From the NCBI RefSeq assembly GCF_014646335.1, contig NZ_BMNG01000012.1, positions 122,906 through 186,905 on the forward strand: a stretch of DNA of 64,000 nucleotides, written 5' to 3'. A program made the position numbers and the translations under genes. The DNA comes from Streptomyces lasiicapitis (GTDB lineage: Bacteria; Actinomycetota; Actinomycetes; Streptomycetales; Streptomycetaceae). Below are positions 18,241-25,641 of the stretch, piece by piece; positions within the stretch are counted from its first letter, which is position 1, and each line of letters starts with the position of its first letter. The notes under the pieces are model-generated. The model saw only the letters and a program-made list of their open reading frames with translations, was not told the DNA's origin and did no database searches.

Positions 18241-19236
18241 CTACCACTGCGGCGGGCTCGCGATCGCGCGGGCCAGGACGTCGTCCAGGAGGCGGGCCGT
18301 GGCGGGGACGTCGAGCTGGGAGTTGTCGATGATCGGCAGCCCCGAGCCGTACCACCCGGCCATGCGGCCGTGGATGCGGGCCACCTCGTCGTCCGTGAGG
18401 CGGCGGTTGCCGCTGCGCTGGGCGTTGCGCTCCAGGACGACCTCGAGGCCGGGGAGCAGGACGACGGGCAGCAGGCCGGGGCCGACGTGCCGCTTCCAGC
18501 CACCGAGGCCGACAACCGGCCGGTCGGGGAAAACGGCGTCGTCGAGGATGCAGGAGATCCCGTTGGCAAGGAAGTTCCGCGCGGCGAAGCCGCAGGTGCG
18601 GCGGGCGAGCCGGTACTGCGCCTCGGAGTGGTCGTTCCAGCCCGACTGCGGGTCGGCGAAGCCCGAACGCACCCATTCGCGCACGTCGTCGAGGCTGATG
18701 TGGGACGTCGGCACGCGCCGGTGCTCGGCCCAGAACTTCGCGACGCTGGTCTTGCCCGCGCCCGCGGGGCCGATGAGGAGCACGGCGAGCGTGGTGGAGC
18801 CCGTGTCAGCTCGCGCCGTGCCGGGCGGCGGGCTCGGCATGGCGACGGGGCCGCCGGGCGGGAGCTGGATGTGGCCGGTGGTGTCACGGGCGGGCGGCGG
18901 GGCCGCGGGGGCGTGGTGCGCGGCGGGGCCGGTCTGGGCGTGCCCGGTGGCCGCGGGGTGCGGGGCGTGACCGGGAGCGTGCGGGGCGGGTCCGGGCGCG
19001 TGCGACGTCGGGCCCGAAGCGTGCGGAGCCGGACCCGGGGCGTGCGGTGTCCCCGGGACATGCGGAGCCGGTGCGTGCGAGGCGCCCGGCGCCCCGGGCA
19101 CCAGCGGCGGAGGGGAGCCCGGAACCGCACCCGGCGGCGGGCCGCTCGGGTGGTGTGCGGCCGGGGTCCAGCCGGTGGCCGGTCCGTGCCCCGGCTGAGG
19201 GGGCGGCGGCAGCGGCGATCCCACTGCGTGCTGCAT
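18241..19236 (-). CDS. P-loop ATPase with a long Pro/His-rich N-terminal tail
   Basis: The 331-aa product starts at ATG 19234-19236 (MQHAVGSPLPPPPQPG). Residues 1-140 are low complexity, rich in Pro, His, Ala and Gly, with repeated PHAPGPAPHA-like units. Then comes a compact nucleotide-binding domain: Walker A GPAGAGKTS (156-164), ISLDDVREWVRSGFADP, and CILDDAVFPD as a probable Walker B. The layout resembles small kinases of the zeta-toxin/AAA_33 type that act on small molecules, but the substrate cannot be read from sequence. It is a single gene between the aro cluster and the M24 gene. I recall an orthologue at this place in other Streptomyces. Confidence 0.82.
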   Translation of the reverse strand: MQHAVGSPLPPPPQPGHGPATGWTPAAHHPSGPPPGAVPGSPPPLVPGAPGASHAPAPHVPGTPHAPGPAPHASGPTSHAPGPAPHAPGHAPHPAATGHAQTGPAAHHAPAAPPPARDTTGHIQLPPGGPVAMPSPPPGTARADTGSTTLAVLLIGPAGAGKTSVAKFWAEHRRVPTSHISLDDVREWVRSGFADPQSGWNDHSEAQYRLARRTCGFAARNFLANGISCILDDAVFPDRPVVGLGGWKRHVGPGLLPVVLLPGLEVVLERNAQRSGNRRLTDDEVARIHGRMAGWYGSGLPIIDNSQLDVPATARLLDDVLARAIASPPQW

Positions 19237-19359
19237 CCGGTGCCACTCCGTCTCGTACGACTGCTGATGGGCGGCGGCCGGGGCCACCCTTACCGAACGG
19301 TACCGTCCCCGGCCGACGTTGTGTGAACGGCTGGGGCGGGCCCGAAGTGCCCATGGCTT

Positions 19360-19389
19360 GTTCGGTCCGCCCCGGCCGGGGCGGACCGA
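19360..19389 (-). terminator. Terminator after aroB
   Basis: A 13-bp perfect stem (19360-19372 with 19377-19389), whose 4-nt loop GGCC is itself self-complementary, lies 4 nt after the aroB stop. No T-tract. It ends the aro cluster transcript before the ATPase gene. Confidence 0.8.
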
Positions 19390-19393
19390 AGGC

Positions 19394-20485
19394 TCACTGG
19401 GCGACTTCTCCGTACGCGGCGAGCAGCACCGCCGGGTCCGGGCCCTCCAGGACGGTCGGCTTGGCGAGGCCGTCGAGGACGATGAACCGCAGCAGGTCAC
19501 CGCGGGACTTCTTGTCGACCTTCATGGTCTCCAGGAGCTTGGGCCACTGGTCGTAGCGGTACGTCAGCGGCAGCCCGACGGACTCCAGGACGGTGCGGTG
19601 CCGGTCGGCCGTCGCGTCGTCCAACCGCCCCGCCAGGCGGCCGAGTTCGGCCGCGAAGTGCATGCCGACGGCGACGGCCGCACCGTGCCGCCACTTGTAG
19701 CGCTCGTTCTTCTCGATGGCGTGCGCCAGCGTGTGGCCGTAGTTGAGGATCTCCCGCAGGCCCGACTCCTTCAGGTCCCCGGAGACGACCTCGGCCTTGA
19801 CCTTGATGGAGCGCTCGATGAGCTCCGCGGTGTGCGGCCCGGCGGGCGTGCGGGCTGCCTCCGGGTCGGCCTCGATGAGGTCGAGGATGGCCGGATCGGC
19901 GATGAAGCCCGCCTTGATGATCTCCGCGAGCCCGGAGACGTAGTCGTGCACCGGCAGCGAGTCCAGCGCCGCCAGGTCGCACAGCACGCCCGCGGGCGGG
20001 TGGAAGGAGCCCACCAGGTTCTTGCCCTCGGCGGTGTTGATGCCGGTCTTGCCGCCGACCGCCGCGTCGACCATGCCGAGCACGGTCGTCGGCACGGCGA
20101 TCCAGCGCACCCCGCGCAGCCACGTCGCCGCCACGAACCCGGCCAGGTCGGTGGTGGCACCGCCGCCGACGCCCACGATGACGTCGGTGCGCGTGAAGCC
20201 GGACTGCCCGAGCGCCTTCCAGCAGTACGCGGCGACCTCGGCGGTCTTGGCCTCCTCGGCGTTGGGCACCTGCACGGCCACGGCCTCGTACCCCTGGTCG
20301 GCCAGGTCCTGGCGCAGCGCGTCGCCGGTCTCGGCCAGCGCCTCGGGGTGGATGACGGCGACCCGCTTGACGGTGTCGCCGATCAGCGCGCCGAGCTCAC
20401 CGAGCAACTGCCGCCCGACGAGCACCTCGTACGGCTCGGTGCCCGCCGTGCCGCCGACGTGGATCCGCGTCACTGCCTCGCTCAT
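19394..20485 (-). CDS. aroB: 3-dehydroquinate synthase
   Basis: Second step of the shikimate pathway, converting DAHP to 3-dehydroquinate with NAD and a divalent metal. The 363-aa product has the NAD-binding GVGGGATTDLAGFVAATWLR, the stretch VPTTVLGMVDAAVGGKTGIN, and metal-binding residues in SGLAEIIKAG and the GHTLAHAIE helix. The ATG (20483-20485) overlaps the aroK stop (ATGA), so the two are translationally coupled. Confidence 0.97.
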   Translation of the reverse strand: MSEAVTRIHVGGTAGTEPYEVLVGRQLLGELGALIGDTVKRVAVIHPEALAETGDALRQDLADQGYEAVAVQVPNAEEAKTAEVAAYCWKALGQSGFTRTDVIVGVGGGATTDLAGFVAATWLRGVRWIAVPTTVLGMVDAAVGGKTGINTAEGKNLVGSFHPPAGVLCDLAALDSLPVHDYVSGLAEIIKAGFIADPAILDLIEADPEAARTPAGPHTAELIERSIKVKAEVVSGDLKESGLREILNYGHTLAHAIEKNERYKWRHGAAVAVGMHFAAELGRLAGRLDDATADRHRTVLESVGLPLTYRYDQWPKLLETMKVDKKSRGDLLRFIVLDGLAKPTVLEGPDPAVLLAAYGEVAQ

Positions 20486-21021
20486 GCTTCCTTCAACTCC
20501 AGTGCGTCGAGGACCGCTTCCGCGACCTCTTCGGGGGTGCGGTCGTCCGTGGCGACGACGGCGCGGGCGACTTCTTCGTACAGATGGCGGCGCGCGTCCA
20601 TGAGCTCGCGCCACTGCTTGCGCGGGTTGACCAGGAGCAGCGGCCGGGCGGCGTTGAGCCCGACCCGGCGGACCGCCTCCTCGACGTCCATCGCGAGGTA
20701 GACCACGGGCAGGCCCCGCAGCAGCGCGCGCGTGCCCTCGTCGAGGATCGCGCCGCCGCCGAGGGCGAGGACACCGTCGTGGCCGGCGACGGCGGCCCGC
20801 ACCGCCGCGCGCTCACGCTCGCGGAAGTACGGCTCGCCCTCGTCCAGGAAGAGGTCGGCGATCGCCCGGCCCTCAGCGGCCACGATGTCGGCGTCGGTGT
20901 CCCGGTAGGCCACGCCGAGCCGATCGGCGAGCAGCGCGCCCACCGTGGACTTGCCCGAGCCCATGGGCCCGACGAGCACGACGCGCGGCCCGCGCGCGGC
21001 TGCGGTTTCGCCGGCCGTCAC
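20482..21021 (-). CDS. aroK: Shikimate kinase
   Basis: Phosphorylates shikimate at the 3-OH. The 179-aa product has Walker A GPMGSGKSTVGA near the N-terminus, the shikimate-binding DTDADIV and LALGGGAI segments, and the lid region LNAARPLLLVNPRKQW. The GTG start (21019-21021) overlaps the aroC stop as GTGA; a far longer open frame upstream is the shadow of aroC. Confidence 0.96.
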   Translation of the reverse strand: MTAGETAAARGPRVVLVGPMGSGKSTVGALLADRLGVAYRDTDADIVAAEGRAIADLFLDEGEPYFRERERAAVRAAVAGHDGVLALGGGAILDEGTRALLRGLPVVYLAMDVEEAVRRVGLNAARPLLLVNPRKQWRELMDARRHLYEEVARAVVATDDRTPEEVAEAVLDALELKEA

Positions 21022-22202
21022 CGGATCTGGAGGTTGTCGAGGTACGACGCCACGTTGCGGCGCGTCTCGGGCACGCTGTCGCCGCCGAACTTCTCCGCGA
21101 CCGCGTCCGCGAGCACCAGCGCCACCATGGCCTCGGCCACGATCCCGGCGGCCGGCACGGCGCACACGTCGGAGCGCTGGTGGTGCGCCTTGGTCGCCTC
21201 GCCGGTGACCACGTCGATGGTGGCGAGGGCGCGCGGGACGGTCGCGATGGGCTTCATCGCGGCGCGCACGCGCAGCAGCTCGCCCGTGGTCAGGCCGCCC
21301 TCGGTGCCGCCGGAGCGACCGGTCGCGCGCTTCACGCCGTCGTCCGTGCCGATGATCTCGTCGTGCGCCTGGGAGCCCGGCACCCGCGCCAGGTCGAAGC
21401 CGTCGCCGACCTCGACGCCCTTGATCGCCTGGATGCCCATGAGCGCCCCGGCGAGGCGCGCGTCGAGGCGGCGGTCCCAGTGCACGTGCGAGCCGAGGCC
21501 CACCGGCACTCCGTACGCGAGCACCTCGACCACACCGCCCAGGGTGTCGCCGTCCTTGTGGGCCTGGTCGATCTCCGCGACCATCGCCTTCGACGCGTCG
21601 GCGTCCAGGCAGCGCACCGGGTCGGCGTCCAGCTTCTCGACGTCGGCGGGCGTCGGGCACACGCCGTACGGAGCCTTGGCCGCGGCCAGCTCCACCACGT
21701 GCGAGACGATCTCGATCCCGGCCGTCTCCTTGAGGTACGAACGGGCCACGGCGCCGAGCGCCACCCGGGCCGCGGTCTCCCGCGCGGAGGCGCGCTCCAG
21801 GACCGGCCGGGCCTCGTCGAAGCCGTACTTCTGCATGCCCGCGAGGTCGGCGTGGCCGGGCCGGGGGCGGGTCAGCGGGGCGTTGCGCGCCAGTTCGGCG
21901 AGGATGGCGGGGTCGACTGGGTCGGCCGACATGACCTGCTCCCACTTGGGCCACTCGGTGTTGCCCACCATGACGGCGACGGGCGAGCCCATGGTCAGGC
22001 CGTGCCGGACGCCGCCGAGGAACGTGACCTCGTCGCGCTCGAACTTCATGCGGGCGCCGCGCCCATAGCCCAGGCGCCGACGGGCGAGGTGGTCCGCCAC
22101 CATGTCCGTGGTGATCGGGACGCCGGCCGGAAGGCCCTCCAGCGTCGCCACCAGTGCGGGTCCGTGGGACTCCCCCGCGGTCAGCCAGCGCAACCTGCTC
22201 AA
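21018..22202 (-). CDS. aroC: Chorismate synthase
   Basis: Eliminates phosphate from EPSP to give chorismate, using reduced FMN. The 394-aa product begins LRWLTAGESHGPALVATLEG and has GRGARMKFERDEV, the RPRPGHADLAG motif, and GRSGGTEGGLTTGE. The start is TTG (22200-22202), supported by GAGGAG 6 nt upstream and the conserved N-terminus. About 180 nt separate it from aroE. Confidence 0.97.
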   Translation of the reverse strand: MSRLRWLTAGESHGPALVATLEGLPAGVPITTDMVADHLARRRLGYGRGARMKFERDEVTFLGGVRHGLTMGSPVAVMVGNTEWPKWEQVMSADPVDPAILAELARNAPLTRPRPGHADLAGMQKYGFDEARPVLERASARETAARVALGAVARSYLKETAGIEIVSHVVELAAAKAPYGVCPTPADVEKLDADPVRCLDADASKAMVAEIDQAHKDGDTLGGVVEVLAYGVPVGLGSHVHWDRRLDARLAGALMGIQAIKGVEVGDGFDLARVPGSQAHDEIIGTDDGVKRATGRSGGTEGGLTTGELLRVRAAMKPIATVPRALATIDVVTGEATKAHHQRSDVCAVPAAGIVAEAMVALVLADAVAEKFGGDSVPETRRNVASYLDNLQIR

Positions 22203-22383
22203 CGGTGCTCCTCATGCTCGCGCCTGGAACTGCTTGCGGCGCGACCGGGTGCGCGGCCCTGGCCCGCCACCCCCGATCCTCCCACGTCCGGGGGCGTGGC
22301 CCGGCTCCCGGTCCACTTGCCGGACGATCGGGCGGACAGCGCGGCAGGCAGGGGCGACGGTCGGCCGCCCCGTGTGCCGAGCC

Positions 22384-23214
22384 TCAGCGCTCCGCCAGCG
22401 CCCGCTCCCCCGCCTTGCGCATCGCGTCAAGCGGCGCGGGCGAGCGCCCCGTCATCTGCTCGACCTGGAGCACCGCCTGGTGCACGAGCAGGTCGAGCCC
22501 GCTGACGACGGCGCCGCCGTACGCGGACCAGCGCGCGGCGAGCGCGGTGGGCCACGGGTCGTACAGCACGTCGAAGAGCGTGGCGGGCCGCTCCGGCACC
22601 GCGCGGGACAGCGCGTCCGTGGTGCCGGCCGGGGTCGTGGCGACGACCAGCGGCGCGTGCAGCGCCCGCTCGGCGTCCGCCCAGTCGGCGGTGCGCACCT
22701 CGACGCCGAGGCGTTCGCCCCACTGCCGCATCTCGGCGGCGCGGGCCTCGCTGCGTACGTACGCGACGATCTCGCCGGTGCAGACGCGGGCGAGCGCGGC
22801 GAGGGCGGAGGACGCCGTGGCCCCGGCGCCGAGGATCGCGGCGCTCTCGACCTGTTCGATGCCGCGCTCACGCAGCGCCGCGACCATGCCGGGAATGTCG
22901 GTGTTGTCGCCGACGCGCCGGCCGTCGTCCGCGCACACCACGGTGTTGACGGCCTCGACCGACGCGGCGGTCTCACTGATCTCGTCGAGCAGCGGAATCA
23001 CCGCCCGCTTGAGCGGCATGGTCAGGGAGAGCCCCGCCCACTCCGGACCGAGCTGCCCGAGGAATTCGGGCAGCCCCGCCTCGTCGATCTCGAAACGGTC
23101 GTACGACCAGTCACCCAGGCCCAGTTCCCGATACGCAGCGCGATGCAGCACCGGGGAGAGCGAATGGGCGATGGGAGAGCCGAGCACCGCGGCTCGGCGC
23201 ACTTGTGCGCTCAT
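22384..23214 (-). CDS. aroE: Shikimate dehydrogenase
   Basis: Reduces 3-dehydroshikimate with NADPH. The 276-aa product has the substrate motif LGSPIAHSLSPVLH at the N-terminus, LTMPLKRAVIPL with the catalytic lysine, NTDIPGMV, and the nucleotide-binding glycine loop ILGAGATASSALAAL. The C-terminus ends with SGLDLLVHQAVLQVEQMTG as usual. The ATG overlaps the mltG stop (23211-23214, ATGA), tying shikimate synthesis to a cell-wall gene in one transcript. Confidence 0.96.
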   Translation of the reverse strand: MSAQVRRAAVLGSPIAHSLSPVLHRAAYRELGLGDWSYDRFEIDEAGLPEFLGQLGPEWAGLSLTMPLKRAVIPLLDEISETAASVEAVNTVVCADDGRRVGDNTDIPGMVAALRERGIEQVESAAILGAGATASSALAALARVCTGEIVAYVRSEARAAEMRQWGERLGVEVRTADWADAERALHAPLVVATTPAGTTDALSRAVPERPATLFDVLYDPWPTALAARWSAYGGAVVSGLDLLVHQAVLQVEQMTGRSPAPLDAMRKAGERALAER

Positions 23215-25028
23215 TGACCGTTCTGCTCCTGGAGGTTCTTCTCGTACTTCTTGCGGTTCCGGTTCTGCTCTTCATTCGTTTCCGCGAAGAGCGTCTCGTC
23301 CTCGCTGACGGAGACGAAGTAGTACCAGTTGCCCTTCGCCGGATTCAGCGCGGACTTGATCGCGACCTCGCCCGGGTTGCCGATCGGTCCGGGCGGCAGA
23401 CCCTTGATCTTGTACGTGTTGTACGGGTCCTTGAGGTTGCGCAGCTCGTCGACGGAGCCGATGGCGAGCTTGGACTGGCCCTTCAGGTAGTTCACCGTCG
23501 AGTCGAAGTCCAGCAGGCCGTACGTCTCGGTGTTGCCGGGCTTCAGGCGGTTGTAGACGACCGTCGCGACCTTCTCGAAGTCGTGCTTGTACTTGCCTTC
23601 GGCCTGGACGAGGCTCGCGACCGTGACGACCTGGAGCGGGTTGTCCAGGCCGAGCTGCCCGGCCTGTGCCTCGACGCCCATCGAGTCGTACTTGGCGGCG
23701 GCCTCGGCCACCATCTTCCGCAGGACGTCCGCGGGCTTCTGCCCCTTGGCGACGGGATAACTGGAGGGGTAGAGGAAGCCTTCCAGCGGGTCCATGGCCT
23801 CGCTGGACATGTTGGCCACCGCCCACTTGGGCAGGCCGAGCTTCTTCCATTCCTTGTGGGCGATGTCCTTTGTGGTGCCCTTTTTGAGCTGCAGCCGCTC
23901 GTCGATCTGGTTGTACACCCATACATTCCGCTTGCCTTCCGGAATGATGAGGTTGTTGCGGCTCTTCGGGCTGAGCATCAATTCGACGGCGGACGCCGCG
24001 GACATCTGTTTTTTGAGGGTGTAGACACCCGCCTGGATCTTCTGACCCTCCGGGTTCTTTCCCTGTGCGGAAACGAAGGCGTCGACACTCTTGACGATGC
24101 CGGCTTCCTTGAGCTTGTTGCCGATGTCATAGCCGCCGGCGCCCTTGTCGATGGTGACGGTGGCCGTGGTGCCGATGCCGTCGCCCGAATAGTCCGGGGC
24201 CGTGCCGAAACGATCCTGGTAGAACTGGTAGCCGAAGTAGCCGACGCCGCCGAGGCCGCCCGCGAAGACCAGCGCCACGACCAGGCAGGCACAGCCGCTG
24301 CGCCGCTTCTTCGGTTTCTTGCCGCCGCGTCCGCGCCGCTCTCCGCGGCCGCCGCCGTCCGGTTCGTCGTAGTCGTCGTCCTCGTCGTCGCCCCCGCCCG
24401 CGAAGAAGGCGTGCTCGCCCTGGTCGGGGCCGGGATCCCAGTCGCTCCCCGACTCCGGTTCGGGCGTGGGGCGCCGTCGGCCCGGCGGCTCGGGCGGCGG
24501 GTAGGCGTCCGGCGTGCCGTAGTAGTCGGGGCGCTCCTCGGCATAGCCCGCGGGCTGCCCGCCGTAGGGGTCGACCGGGTCACCCCCGTACGGGACGTGG
24601 CCGTGCTGCCCGGTGTCCCAACTGCCGTCGTGCGGCTGGCCGCCTCCGCCGTACTGGGCCTGCGCCTGCGCGTAGCCCTGCTGGTCATAGCCCTGCTGGT
24701 CGTACGCCTGCTGCTGGTCGTAGCCCTGCTGCTGGCCCGTGTTCCAGTCACCGTACGGAGCCTGCTGATGCGGATGCTGCCCTTGCTGCGGGTGTGACTG
24801 CTGAGGGTGTGACTGCTGGGGATGGTGCTGCTGTTGCTGGTAGTGCGCCTGCTGAGGGTCCGGCTGGTGCGGCTGCTGACCGTGGTGGGGCTGCTGAGGG
24901 TGGTACTGCCCCTGGCCGCCGTAGGGGGACGGGCCGTCGGCCTGCTGTCCTCCCCATCCGCCGTCCCCGTACAACGGGTCCTCGGGATGCCACGGTTCGG
25001 AGCCTGGGCCCCGGCCATACTCAGTCAT
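23211..25028 (-). CDS. mltG: Endolytic murein transglycosylase MltG with a long cytoplasmic Q/H-rich tail
   Basis: MltG cuts nascent peptidoglycan strands at the outer face of the membrane and helps set glycan length. The 605-aa product has a disordered N-terminal tail (residues 1-240) rich in Gln, His, Gly, Tyr and Pro, a basic stretch and one membrane helix (about 246-268), and the extracytoplasmic YceG/MltG domain (about 290-595). The presumed catalytic Glu is E477 in ASLVQAEGKY, and DPYNTYKIKGLPPGPIGNPG is the conserved C-terminal motif. E. coli MltG has almost no cytoplasmic tail, so the 240-residue extension is an actinobacterial feature. It is the first gene of the mltG-aroE-aroC-aroK-aroB run. 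Confidence 0.95.
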   Translation of the reverse strand: MTEYGRGPGSEPWHPEDPLYGDGGWGGQQADGPSPYGGQGQYHPQQPHHGQQPHQPDPQQAHYQQQQHHPQQSHPQQSHPQQGQHPHQQAPYGDWNTGQQQGYDQQQAYDQQGYDQQGYAQAQAQYGGGGQPHDGSWDTGQHGHVPYGGDPVDPYGGQPAGYAEERPDYYGTPDAYPPPEPPGRRRPTPEPESGSDWDPGPDQGEHAFFAGGGDDEDDDYDEPDGGGRGERRGRGGKKPKKRRSGCACLVVALVFAGGLGGVGYFGYQFYQDRFGTAPDYSGDGIGTTATVTIDKGAGGYDIGNKLKEAGIVKSVDAFVSAQGKNPEGQKIQAGVYTLKKQMSAASAVELMLSPKSRNNLIIPEGKRNVWVYNQIDERLQLKKGTTKDIAHKEWKKLGLPKWAVANMSSEAMDPLEGFLYPSSYPVAKGQKPADVLRKMVAEAAAKYDSMGVEAQAGQLGLDNPLQVVTVASLVQAEGKYKHDFEKVATVVYNRLKPGNTETYGLLDFDSTVNYLKGQSKLAIGSVDELRNLKDPYNTYKIKGLPPGPIGNPGEVAIKSALNPAKGNWYYFVSVSEDETLFAETNEEQNRNRKKYEKNLQEQNGQ

Positions 25029-25153
25029 CGATCCCCTACGAGCCGCGAGGCGGGGGCCGCCGGCTGGATGTCAGGGCAACCGTTCCGCCTCTTGATGCCG
25101 TGCGTCGGCTGTTCGAACGCCGCCGCATCGCGCGGAACGTTACCGTATCGCGA

Positions 25154-25630
25154 TCAGATGACCACTTCGACGCCCTCGCCCGGGGCCTTGCCTGACGCCC
25201 GTTCGGACTCCAGCGCCTGCTGAAGGATCACCACGGCCGCCGCCTGATCGATGACAGACCTGCCCTTTTTGGACTTCACGCCGGAGGCGCGCAGGCTCTG
25301 ACTGGCCGTCACTGTGGTCATCCTCTCGTCCAGGAGTCTCACCGGAACGGGCGCGATCCCGGCGGCGAGCTCCTGGGCGAAGCCGCGGACCTTCACGGCC
25401 GCCGGCCCCTCGCCCCCCTTGAGGGAGCGAGGGAGCCCGACGACGACCTCGATCGGCTCGTACTCCTCGACGAGTTGCCGCAGGCGCCGCTGGGCGGCCG
25501 GGACGTCACGTCCCGGCACGGTCTCCACCGGTGTGGCGAGGATCCCGTCGGGGTCGCACGAGGCGACCCCGATCCGGGCGTCCCCGACGTCGATCGCGAG
25601 CCTGCGCCCGCGGCGGATGCCTTCGCTCAT
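25154..25630 (-). CDS. ruvX: Holliday junction resolvase-like / rRNA-processing nuclease RuvX (YqgF)
   Basis: RNase H-fold protein needed for 16S rRNA 5' maturation in E. coli and sometimes annotated as a Holliday junction resolvase. The 158-aa product has the acidic catalytic motifs LAIDVGDARIGVA, VVGLPRSLKG and LLDERMTTV, and ends with IDQAAAVVILQQALE. The ATG (25628-25630) follows the alaS stop by 11 nt, so alaS-ruvX-mltG is a likely operon; 125 nt lie before mltG. Confidence 0.95.
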   Translation of the reverse strand: MSEGIRRGRRLAIDVGDARIGVASCDPDGILATPVETVPGRDVPAAQRRLRQLVEEYEPIEVVVGLPRSLKGGEGPAAVKVRGFAQELAAGIAPVPVRLLDERMTTVTASQSLRASGVKSKKGRSVIDQAAAVVILQQALESERASGKAPGEGVEVVI

Positions 25631-25641
25631 CGGGGCGGGCC

